From positions 1,860,001 through 1,924,000 of the forward strand of contig JACGWO010000003.1 of assembly GCA_034509735.1 (NCBI GenBank): a stretch of 64,000 bases of DNA, written 5' to 3'. The stretch is from Sesamum alatum (lineage: Eukaryota > Streptophyta > Magnoliopsida > Lamiales > Pedaliaceae). Below, piece by piece: positions 34,773 to 44,159 of the stretch (position 1 is the stretch's first letter; the number at the start of each line of letters is the position of its first letter). The translations under genes and the position numbers were made by a program. The notes below the pieces were generated by a model. That model ran no database searches. It saw only the letters and a list, made by a program, of their open reading frames with translations, and was not told the DNA's origin.

Positions 34773-35479
34773 TACCGGAAGGATCCACACTGGAAGAATG
34801 TGAGACGTTCGAGACTTGGCATAAGGATAACCGGAAGGTCCGTAGCGTCATACTTTCTTCAATCATGGCTCGCCTTAAGGATTGCTATGCAGTCCCGGAC
34901 CGGCATACTAGGTATGTCGCCACCAAGGCGTTCTTTTGAACCAAAATAACAGAAGGATCCTCTGTACAAGAGCACGGGGTTAAGAAGTCCACGCCTTCGG
35001 TATTATTTGGAGGTGCTTCAACTTAAAAAATGAAAGGCAAAGGTGCCGGACGTTGGAAAAAGAAGAAAGGGAAGGGAAAGGCCGTCAAAGCAGCTACGAA
35101 CACTAAAAGTGTTCCCATTGCCAAAGAGGGGAAAGGCAAAGGAAAGGGAAAGGTTGTCTCCAAGCAACAGTCGAAGGCATATGACATATGTATCAATTGT
35201 CGTGAGAAACGGCATTGGAAGAGAGAGTGCCCCAAGCTCTTCTCTAACCAAGGTATATTTGTGATTGATGTTAATATGGTCACTAATTCTGCCTCTTGGG
35301 TATTAGATACCGGCTGTGGAGCTCACATTTGCAATAATTTGCAGGTGCTGAAAAGAAGCAGAAAACTGGGTAGCGGGGAAATGATCCTGAAGCTTGGGAA
35401 TGGTAAGGCCATCTCGGCAGAAGCAATAGGATCTACTACTCTAGTAGTTAGTAATAGTATTAGCATAGAATTAGAGTAA
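34773..35479 (+). pseudogene. E4 gag 3' part, zinc knuckle and protease
   Basis: Continues Gag (PEGSTLEECETFETWHKDN) but with two deletions. One removes the part equivalent to ASMTNEIQKQYERLDDVP at about 34860. A larger one at about 34985 joins HGVK to KSTPSVLFGG. Two stops also occur before 35027. From 35030 a 149-codon open stretch has the basic tail, a CX2CX4HX4C knuckle (CINC...H...C, with Arg for the usual Gly before the His), and the protease site DTGCGAHIC. It ends at TAA 35477-35479 after ISIELE, the same premature stop as in E10. Confidence 0.88.
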
Positions 35480-36294
35480 GTTTATTTTGTACCTAGTATG
35501 ATTAAAAACATCATTTCCATTTCATTGTTGGACATAGTGGTTATGAGTTTATGATCAATAAAAAATTGCTTTTATTTGATGAGGTGTGGAATTGCTCATC
35601 TACTTGGTACATTAAATCACGGGCTCTATATCTTGCAACAAACGCTCAACACAAACGTAAAATAGATAATAACGGGAACACACGACTGTGGTACGCTAGG
35701 CTAGGTCATATATCCCAAGATAGGATGAAAAGATTGGTAGACTCAAGGAACCTAGAGGTAGGGGACTTGAGTGAGCTACCAACTTGTGAGTCTTGTCTAA
35801 GAGGAAAAATGACCAAGAAGCCCTTTGTAGGACAAAGCAGGCTTGCCACAGGTCTGTTGGACTTGGTCCATACAAACATTTGTGGACCACTAAGGACGCA
35901 GGCCCGAGGTAGGTTCTCCTACTTCATAACCTTTACCGATGATCATCCACGGTATGGTTATGTTTACCTAATGAGGTACAAGTCTGAAGCTCTTGAGAGG
36001 TTTAAAGAATTCAGACTTGAGGTGGAGAACCAGACCAACTGCAAAATTAAAGTCCTACGGTCAGACCGAGGCGGTGAATACCTTAGTACCGAGTTCCTTA
36101 ATTATCTAAAAGAAAATAGTACTATATCTGAATGGACGCCTCCCGGGACACCACAATTGAATGGTGTCTCTGAAAGGAGGAATCAAACCCTGTTGGACAT
36201 GGTTCGATCCATGATGAGTTTTACCAAATTGCCCTTGTCCTTTTGGGGCTATGTGTTGGAAACAGCGCCCAAGTTGCTAAATTTGGCGCCTACC
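35480..36294 (+). pseudogene. E4 integrase, truncated by E8
   Basis: Integrase with a frameshift near 35530 and a mostly open frame from 35551. The marks are YARLGHISQDRMKR, CESCLRGKM, LVHTNICGPL (Asn where the first catalytic Asp is expected), FTDDHPRYGYVYL, RSDRGGEYLS, then TPPGTPQLNGVSERRNQ with the third acidic residue. It stops in LLNLAP at 36294, where the type B LTR E8 is inserted. Reverse transcriptase and RNase H of E4 are not in the window. Confidence 0.88.
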
Positions 36295-36460
36295 TGAAGG
36301 ACAAGCGGATCTGCCCGAGAGCGCGAGCGGAAGCGAGAAAAGCGAGAAAAACTGCGTAAATTTAAATCAAATTCAAAATACGCGAATCCCAAGGGGTGTA
36401 CCCTTGGGTGCTCAACCGAGCGTTCGATGTAGGATGTGTAAATATTAAAACATATATTTA
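36295..36460 (-). mobile_element. E8: type B LTR, left fragment
   Basis: Begins TGAAGGACAAGCGGATC, the 3' end of a type B LTR read in reverse, and runs 166 bp until interrupted by E9. It continues at 46387-46717. The left flank in E4 integrase is CTACC. Confidence 0.9.
36456..36460. repeat. Target duplication of E9 (left)
   Basis: ATTTA, matched by ATTTA at 46387-46391. Confidence 0.92.
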
Positions 36461-36552
36461 TGAAGGACAAGCGGATCCGGCCGGGAGCGCGAGCGGAAGC
36501 GAGAAAAGCGAGAAATTGGGTAAATTTAAATCAAATTCAAAATACGCGATTT

Positions 36553-36571
36553 CCAAGGGGTGTACCCTTGG
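36553..36571 (-). other. U5 hairpin of E9 LTR
   Basis: CCAAGGG, loop GTGTA, CCCTTGG. The outer stem pairs differ from those in types A, C and D but still pair. Confidence 0.7.
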
Positions 36572-37150
36572 GTGCTCAATCGGGCGTTCGATGCAGGATG
36601 TGTAAATATTAAAACATATATTTAAACACATAGGGCATAGATATATAAATGGAATCAATCAAAGCGTAATAAACCGTTACCTTTGATTGTTTAGCGTATG
36701 CTCCCGGCTACTAGCGTTGTTCCTTCTCCGGAATGCTCACGAAATCCAAACGTATGGATTCTCCAAAGGTGATCCACACCACACCGGAAGAAACACACGT
36801 TCTTCTTGCTAGAAAAGAACGGGTTTAGGAAGGAATCGGTTTAAGAGAAGAACACTATGAATTAGTGTTCTCTTAAACTTACTTTGTTCTTCTTCTTGAT
36901 TCAAAATCAAGTGAAGAACACAAGTGTAAGAGAGGGAGGGAGCACGAAAATTGAGAGAGAGGAGAGGATTTTTGTCTTCTCTTTTTCCTAGAAAAAAATG
37001 AATAATGAATTACTTATGCTAGGTGTTGTATATTCTAATATATATACATAATTAATGTGATTATTGGAATGTGTCTAGGTTCATCCAAGGATGTCTAGAT
37101 TCATTCCAATCAATCACCATCAATTCTTCAATCAAGCCTACCAAAATTTA

Positions 37151-37228
37151 TGGTATGATCAAATCATACCAAAAAGGGAAGAGCTTTATTGGAGTTGATT
37201 TGTCTCTTTCCAAAAGAGACAAGTCAAC
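37151..37228. other. Two palindromes in type B U3
   Basis: TGGTATGAT-CAA-ATCATACCA at 37151-37171, and a 35-bp inverted repeat at 37194-37228 whose arms GTTGATTTGTCTCTT and AAGAGACAAGTCAAC pair at 14 of 15 positions. Both recur in the E5 LTRs, with some decay. Confidence 0.6.
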
Positions 37229-38687
37229 ATACCACCTAGCATGAAACATGGCTGATTTTGCTTCCTCCAAGGGAGCATGTCGGCCATGTTTGATTAAGGA
37301 AAGAAGTCCAACTTCTTCCCATTCCAAATTAGGAATTATTTCTCCTCTCGGGTATAATTTAACGGACCGGGTTTTATCGTAATCCAATTGCGACGAACCC
37401 AATATTAAATCCAATTTAATGTCCACTTAAATTATTCTCGTTGATCTTTTAATCTAATTAAAAGATCCAACGTCTCATCATCTCAACTTTCCATATTTAA
37501 TCGAAAATCCAATTTACCGATTAAATGAATGCCCGATACAATATCGGCCCGTCCATCCAATGGAATTTCCCTCAAGTAATCCAATTACTTATTTTATCCT
37601 TCGAGATTGACTCCAAGTCGATCTCTCAACCTCCTCGGTGATTTGTGTGTGACCCTTTTAGGTTCACCCTCAGCTAGACTTGGGCCCGTGTCCCACAAGG
37701 GCCCGTTACCATGGGTGGCCGTCTAGCAACGGTCCATGGCACTAGAGACTAGGTGAATTGGCGTGAAAATTTAGGCGCCGATTCCGTACGGGTACGATCC
37801 TTCCCTCTACCGTCTCCCGGCCTTAGTCTAGGGTATGGAATTAGGCGTCGGTTCCCATCCTTGACTAGGCATCTATGCTTAATACTCGAGACCACGTATG
37901 CTTCATTGTGTCGACACAGGAAACCATTCCCTGTTCGACCAACCACTGTGGCCACAGCTTCAAACAGCATGAACGTGTCTCCGAGTGCATAGGAGATACC
38001 TCTGTCACATACTGACAGGGGACGGATCCTCTTCTTGGAATCCACCGTCCTCGCTACACATTCCGACTGCACTGGACAAGGCTTATAATGATCATCTTAC
38101 AGAATGATCACCTCTCGCCAGATCCAAGATACAGCCGTCCTGTGCACGTGACTGCCATGATTCCTCAAGTCTGAGGATTACTCCCGTACTATCGGAACCG
38201 GGGAATCCAATCATACCGACCAAGCCTCCAAGGCTTCCATATGATGATCCCGCGAGTCAGTCCAGTCGGCTCAACCCCAGTCGACCAACCCATCAAGATC
38301 GTGTAGGCGTCCCACGCCTGTCGCCGATGAAACACGGCACTCATCCAATGAACACGACTCTTGACGCAAGTCTCAATAGGACTCTCGATGCCCTATCTCG
38401 AGGTCCTCGACTTGGAACGTTTCAGACCCAACTCTTAATCAGTTGGTTTCATGACCACCATCCAATGCGTGGCCCAACTGCATGAGTTGTTATCCATGGT
38501 CTGTGGGCTTTGTTGCGATATAAGTTAAACACCGGTTTAACAAATGTAAGATGAGCGCAACAAAGAAGGTACCATTGGTGACGAACACTCATCTTATTCA
38601 TCACATAATAATATTACATTCACATCAAGTTGTCGGATAGGTTACAAATTGCCAAACCTATTGGCTTTCTGGTCACCTATTCCAACA

Positions 38688-38704
38688 ATCTCCCACTTGA
38701 CCTA
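38688..38704 (-). other. E9 polypurine tract
   Basis: On the minus strand, GGTCAAGTGGGAGAT directly before the 3' LTR. Confidence 0.85.
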
Positions 38705-38711
38705 AAGCCAA

Positions 38712-39786
38712 TCACCCATTAACCTCGAACCTCTTGTTCAGATGGTGAGTATGGGCAACTTGCGACATGGGCTTAGCAAGTGGATCTGCTATGTTTTTTG
38801 CGGAGCTGACTCGGTCCAACAGAACGTCAGTCTTGCTATCCATCTCTCTAAGTAGATGGTAGCGTCTAAGAATATGCTTGGATCGTGATGAGATCTCGGT
38901 TCCTTTGCTACCGCTATCGCCCCGTTGTTATCATGAAAGATAATTACAGGCTTAGCAATGCTAGGTACTACATCCAACCCTTGGATGTAGCTCATCAACC
39001 AAACCACTCCTTAGCAGGTTCCAAAGCCGCTATGTATTCAAAACTCTATGGTGGAGTCCGTTGTGGTAGCCTCTTTGGAACTCTTCCAAGTAACCACGCT
39101 ACCATTTAGTCTAAATACAAAACCATACTGAGACTTGGCATCATCGTCATTCGACTAGAAGCTAGCGTCGCTATAGCCTTCCAGTATCAACGCTCCACCA
39201 CCGTAGATCAAGAACATGTCCTTAGTCCTTTTCAGGTACTTTTGGATAGTCTTGACTGCACTCCAGTGATATCGGCTAGTTACGCTCAAAGCGAAAGCCA
39301 CATCAGGTCTAGTGCACTGAACAGCATACTGTATGTTGCCTGCGGCTGAAGCATAGGGGATGTCCAACATCCTTTTAAGCTCCTCATCAGTCTTAGGAGA
39401 CTGCTTCTTGGATATCTTAATTCCATGCCTCATAGGAAGGAATCCTCGTTTTGAGTTCTCCATCTTGAATCTCTTCAAGACTTTCTCAATGTACGAGGAC
39501 TGGGCCATTCCTAACATCCTTCTAGATCTATCCCTGTAGATCTTGATGCCAAGGATGTAGGATGCCTCGCCCATATCCTTCATGGAGAATTGCATTGACA
39601 ACCAAGCTTTAGTGGTACCCAACATCTTAGCATCATTCCCAATGAGCAAGATGTCATCCACGTAAAGCACCAGAAACGCAACTGAGCTCCCACTGATCTT
39701 CTTGTATACACAAGGATCGGACTCGTTCTTGATGAAATCATATCCCCGTATGACTTCATCAAAACATATGTTCCAGCTTCGGGTTT
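38712..39786 (-). pseudogene. E9 reverse transcriptase (N-terminal deletion) and RNase H
   Basis: At about 39786 the frame jumps from GVKP in the start of reverse transcriptase to EAGTYVLMK, so KWVYK, the KARLVAKG region and the first catalytic Asp region (MDVKTAFLNG) are deleted. The YVDD segment is intact (MLYVDDILLIGND) with EASYILGIK and QYAVQCTRPD. RNase H keeps SDASF, followed by a stop. Near 38884 a 1-nt deletion (CATCACGATCC instead of CATCACCGATCC) shifts the RNase H tail, as in E5. The original tail (NIADPLAKPM) is readable to a stop at 38714-38712. Confidence 0.9.
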
Positions 39787-41118
39787 AACCCCTTTTGGTG
39801 GATCTGCTAGGGTTCAAACCTTGTTTGTACCCATCGAGTCCATCTCGGATTTCATGGCCTCAAGCCACTTGTCCGAATCGATGTCCGACATCGCTTCTCC
39901 GTACGTCTTTGGATCATTATCCAACTGACTGGTCAGGCCTAGAAATCCATACCTATCAGGTGCATGGGATACTCTGGCTGACCTACGGAGGACTGGAACA
40001 ATATCAGTGGGAACTTCAGGCTCAGATGTCACTGCCACCACTTGGGGTTCCTCACTTGATTCCTCAAGGAGCACCTCATCGCGTCGACTATCCGATGGAA
40101 AACCTTTTTCCAAGAACACTGCATTTCGCGAGACAAAAATCTTTTGCTCGGAGGGATCATAGAAATAATACCCTACAGTTTCTTTCGGATAGTCGATGAA
40201 CCTACATAAACTAGACCTCGAGTCCAGTTTATCTCCCACTAATCTCTTGACATATGCGGGGCAACCCCACACTTTCAAGTATTTGTAGGAGGCAGGCTTG
40301 CCATGCCATATCTCATATGGCGTCTGGGATACCCTTTTAGATGGCGCCAAGTTCAAAACTTTGGCCGGCGTCTCAAGAGCGTATCCCCAGAAGGAAAGGG
40401 GTAGTTCGGTAAAACTCATCATGGATCGGACCATGTCCAACAAGGTCCGATTCCTCCTTTCAGACACACCATTAAGCTGCGGTGTTCCAGGAGGGGTCCA
40501 CTGAGAGAGAATCCCATTCTCTTTTAAATAATCAGTAAACTCACCACTCAAATACTCTCCACCTCGGTCCGACCGAAGGGCTTTGATCTTTCGACCGGTT
40601 TGGTTCTCTACTTCAAGTCTGTATTCTTTAAACCTTCCAAAGGCTTCAGACTTGTACCTCATCAGGTAAACATAACAATACCGTGAGTGATCATCGGTAA
40701 AGGTTATGAAGTACGAGTACCCACCTTTAGCCTGAGTATTTAGTGGACCACAGACATCTGTATAGATCAAATCCAACAGACCACTGGCTAGCGTACTTTG
40801 TCCAACAAAGGGTTTCTTGATCATCTTTCCCTTTAGACAGGATTCGCAGGTCGGTAGGTTGTCCAAATCATCTATTTCTAGACTCTTTGAGTCCACCAAC
40901 CTTTTTTATCCTATCTTTAGAGATATGACCTAACCTCGCATGCCATATCTTTGCGTTATTATGATCATCACGTTTTCGTTTGTGTTCTGCAGTCATAATC
41001 CAATTAGACTGTTGAAGTATGTACAGACCGTTGACCAATGTACCAAGCAAATGAGAAATACCATCTTTGATAATGAAAAAACCGTTTTTATTTGATGGTA
41101 AATTCATATCCCTCCTTA
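39787..41118 (-). pseudogene. E9 integrase and linker
   Basis: A 361-codon open stretch (40899-39814) covers most of integrase: CESCLKGKM, LIYTDVCGPL, FTDDHSRYCYVYL, RSDRGGEYLS and TPPGTPQLNGVSERRNR, so the three acidic catalytic residues are present. The C-terminal part (LPLSFWGYALE, TPYEIWHGKPASYKYLKVWG), the linker with FVSRNAVFLEKG, and the start of the reverse transcriptase region (KWLEAMKSEMDSM) follow. A frameshift at about 40903 separates it from the pre-integrase segment at 41140-40868 (WHARLGHISKDR). Confidence 0.92.
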
Positions 41119-42261
41119 TCAAGGACCGGGATGGAAACAATGTTTTTTGATCATGCTAGGTACATAAAAACAGTCGTTCAGTACAATCCTAACATGACTA
41201 CTAATGGCTAACTCTAGTGATCCTACGGCCTCCGCAGCAACGGCATTGCCATCGCCTAGCCTCAGGATCATCTCATCCTTGGTTAGCCTTCTGCTTCTTT
41301 GCAGTGCCTGCAAATCATTGCAGATGTGAGCACCACACCCGGTATCCAATACCCATGAAGCAGAATTAGTAATCATATTAACTTCAACCACAAACACACC
41401 TGGGTTGGAGAGGAGTTGTGGGCACTCCCTCTTCCAATGCCCTTTCCCTTGGCAATGCATGCAGACATCATTTACCTTGGACCGCTGAGAACCACGGGCC
41501 TTCCCTTTCCCTTTGCTCGGTCCAACCGGAGCAACAGGGACGCCTGGAGCGCGAGTAGGGGCCACAACCGTCTTCACTTTGCACTTCTTCCTCTTCCAGC
41601 ATTCGGCCCTCTTGCCATTCGCCTTGGAGGTCGAAGCCTCTCCTATCAATACCGCCGGCACCGACTTGTGGGTCGTTGCCTCGTATTGAACCAGCATGTT
41701 GATCAACTCATGAATAGACTTCTCAAGTCCGTTCATGTTATAGTTTACAACAAACGGGTCATGGGATGGAGGAAGCGACTGGAGGATCACGTCAATGTAC
41801 GTGTCATTGTTAAGCCCAGCTTTAAGGTCCTCGAGTTTCTCCACTAGGGAGAGCATCTTGACCCCATGACTCTGTACAGACGCTCCTTCAGCGAGCTTGG
41901 TGCCAAAGAATGCTTTTGTGGCGGCATATCTAATATGCCTATCCGGAACCGCATAAACCTCGTTCATGCGGAGCATTATGGCGGAGACGTTGTCCAGCCT
42001 CTCATACTGCTTCTGGATGTCGTTAGACATTGAAGCCAGTATGATACTGCGTACTTTCCGGTTGTCCTCATGCCATTTCTCGAACGTCAAACGTTCTTCA
42101 GGCGTGGACCCCTCCCGTAAGTCGCTCGGTGGCGGCTCGTCCAAGACGTAGCCTTGGTTCTCGAAACCGAGGACAATCCTCAGGTTTCTCAGCCAGTCCG
42201 AGTAGTTCGCTCCGTTGAATTTGTTAGTCTCAAGAATCATGGTTAACGGGTTCTTAGACAT
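41119..42261 (-). CDS. E9 Gag, zinc knuckle and protease, open for 380 codons
   Basis: The best-preserved Gag in the window. It starts at ATG 42261 (MSKNPLTMILETNKF). Gag covers about residues 1-270, with NYSDWLRNLRIVLGF, VRSIILASMSNDIQKQYERL, AFFGTKLAEGASV and HELINMLVQYEATTH. A basic region and a canonical zinc knuckle follow (CMHCQGKGHWKREC, CX2CX4HX4C). Next is the aspartic protease with DTGCGAHIC. The frame runs to CFYVPSMIK, where one extra A in an A-run (about 41142-41148) shifts it, so the last 11 residues are spurious. It could still make Gag and protease, which would allow particle formation if transcribed. Translation is inferred, not shown. Confidence 0.85.
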   Translation of the reverse strand: MSKNPLTMILETNKFNGANYSDWLRNLRIVLGFENQGYVLDEPPPSDLREGSTPEERLTFEKWHEDNRKVRSIILASMSNDIQKQYERLDNVSAIMLRMNEVYAVPDRHIRYAATKAFFGTKLAEGASVQSHGVKMLSLVEKLEDLKAGLNNDTYIDVILQSLPPSHDPFVVNYNMNGLEKSIHELINMLVQYEATTHKSVPAVLIGEASTSKANGKRAECWKRKKCKVKTVVAPTRAPGVPVAPVGPSKGKGKARGSQRSKVNDVCMHCQGKGHWKRECPQLLSNPGVFVVEVNMITNSASWVLDTGCGAHICNDLQALQRSRRLTKDEMILRLGDGNAVAAEAVGSLELAISSHVRIVLNDCFYVPSMIKKHCFHPGP

Positions 42262-42358
42262 ATCTACATTATTAAAAATGTAAAGCAGAAATTAGCAGAT
42301 GATGGTAATATTATTGTTCAAGTTGAAGACTTGGTCTTTTAGTCTTTAACCCTCCCAC

Positions 42359-42366
42359 TATTTATA
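42359..42366 (-). promoter_or_regulatory. TATAAATA box upstream of E9 gag
   Basis: About 98 bp before the gag ATG, in the same context as the other copies. Confidence 0.5.
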
Positions 42367-42618
42367 CGAAAGTCCGTCACTCTCAAGCGGAGTTTCGGGA
42401 AACCATTTCCTAGTGGGCTTGGGATCCACAAGCGTAATCTCCATGCCCCGCTTTTACGATTCACATGAAGAAGACCTCGTGGGAGATATCCAATATCATT
42501 CTCATCCAATGAGATTCCCAAGATATTTTGCCTCACCTATTCGCATGGTTCCGAGGACTCCAAGCGAACCATGTTACTCAGTGTTGGGCCCGACCCATCA
42601 ACCAAATCATGCCTCAAA

Positions 42619-42734
42619 CTGTCGCCCCCCACGACTCGTGAGACAGGGAAACAGCGAGCGCAGTCTTTTTGTTCACAACAATAGTGCAGCTTTCCCTAGT
42701 CCAAGTGTGCCACGACTCGTGAGACCACACTTGG
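42619..42734 (-). other. Twin stem-loops of E9 leader
   Basis: In sense orientation the first loop (42710-42724) lies between CCAAGTGTG and CACACTTGG, a perfect 9-bp stem. The second (42629-42643) lies between CTGTTTCCC and GGGCGACAG, with one wobble and one mismatch. Both loops are TCTCACGAGTCGTGG. Confidence 0.65.
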
Positions 42735-43679
42735 GTAGTGGTAGCTTCCTCACCACATTGCTGTGGATGGAAGGCTCGGACAGACCAAAATACCATTTTG
42801 ATCCAAGTCCGTTCTGGGCCTAATATTTAATTTGGTCCAACCAAATGAGAGTTTGTGTATGACCGAGACCTCATCACATTATTGTGTTTTAGCATGCATA
42901 AATATCCAATATTTAAAGCGATAAATAAAAAACGCCGCATGCATAAAACATAGCATACCCCTGTTAGGATGATCACAAGCCCAACCTATGCGACCCACTG
43001 AGCCCGCAGTGAGTCTATGGACTGTCTAGGGTGGTCCTAAATTATTACAATAGTAATATACCCATTGTCATTCCAATGGGCCTTGTAGTGCTCTTGTTTC
43101 ACGCCTTGATGCTCCTCCTTGGGGTCTCCGACTCCAATTGCTTGTTAAAATTGAAACCTCACCAATCCTATCTACTCTCATTACAACTGAAAGTAATGCA
43201 TCGGAAATAAAGAAAACAAGCCTTAACATCATGAGGCTAAAAATACGGGAGATGATAGTCCCAAAAACAAGAGGCACGCAGGCCCCACCCAACAGAAAAT
43301 AAATAAACATTCATTCATCCATACACAAGGTCTAGGGCTTTGTGATCATCCCATGTTGATTCCATCAACTCACATAACATAATTATTCCAAATAATCATG
43401 CATAAATAACCAATGGATATTCCAAATACCCAAGTGATGTCCAACATCACAAAAAGCATAAATATACAAATAATATGCAAAATTCAAATTTTAAATTTAA
43501 TGGACATTTTAAACAATGCATCCAATGCATGTATTAATCCCAAATTAATTAAGCAAATTTAATTCAAGGAATAATCCAATTATCCCAAAATCAAAAATGC
43601 AAAATTAACATATTTTCAGAATATTGTGCAGAAAATACAGAAAATCGAATTTTCCGGAAAAAGTCGAAAAAACGGCACA

Positions 43680-43895
43680 AAACGGCCCAGCAGTTGTGCT
43701 GGCCGGCCGCCCGCGCGCACAAGGCAGCGCGCGCGCGCGCGCAGGCAGCAAGCCTGCGCGCCCTGCACGCGCGCGCTGTGCCGCGCGCTGGCCCTCGGCC
43801 AGCAGCGGCCGGCTGCGCGCGCGCGCGCCTGTGCGCAGCGTCCGCGCGCATGGCGCGCGCGCAGGCGCCCGCCTGCGCGCGGTCACGGCAGGCCC
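43680..43895. repeat. CpG-rich hypervariable block in E9 leader
   Basis: Long runs of GCGCGC, including stretches of alternating purine and pyrimidine. Frames on both strands (up to 118 codons) come from the lack of stop codons in GC-rich DNA. Confidence 0.85.
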
Positions 43896-44144
43896 GACCA
43901 AAATTTTTTTTTTTTTTTTATTTTAAAACTGTTTCAGCACAATAAAATTAATATTATTCTGAAAATAATCATGCAATTTTAGATCCAATCTAAACAAAAT
44001 TAAGCATGCCAAAAGTCCATTAAATCCAAACAATTGAATCATCATATTATTCATATATTTATGTAATCTAACATGCCAATAAAGCCATTTAAAAGCAAGT
44101 AGATCATGCCAAACACATAGATCTATGCCCCTTACATCGAACCG

Positions 44145-44157
44145 GGCTCTGATACCA
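44145..44157 (-). other. E9 primer-binding site
   Basis: TGGTATCAGAGCC on the minus strand, two bases from the LTR end. Confidence 0.9.
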
Positions 44158-44159
44158 CT

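Larger units (their letters stand above)
36461..38687 (-). mobile_element. E9 3' LTR, type B
   Basis: 2,227 bp ending TCCTTCA at the 36461 side, with a polypurine tract on its inner side. It has the U5 hairpin CCAAGGG / CCCTTGG at 36553-36571, the palindromes at 37151-37171 and 37194-37228, and CTGTGGCCACAG at 37946-37957. Type B lacks the TTGAC cluster of the other types. Confidence 0.95.
42262..44144 (-). other. E9 leader
   Basis: Leader of about 1.9 kb. From gag outwards: TATAAATA at 42359-42366, the conserved block at about 42400-42590, the two stem-loops at 42619-42734, AT-rich stretches, and the CpG-rich block at 43680-43895, followed by a T-run. An antisense frame of 136 codons crosses the conserved block on the plus strand (42413-42823). 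Confidence 0.8.

Noticed and set aside
36295..36520. Tandem LTR duplication at 36295-36520.
   Set aside because: The second start is E9 inserted into E8: the ATTTA duplication at 36456-36460 and 46387-46391 and the continuation of E8 at 46387 explain it.
37749..38072. A recurring frame of about 80-107 codons in the type B LTRs (also 45447-45770, 23514-23771, 30516-30755).
   Set aside because: It recurs because the LTR recurs. It is open on both strands and breaks in some copies, with no sign of protein-level conservation.
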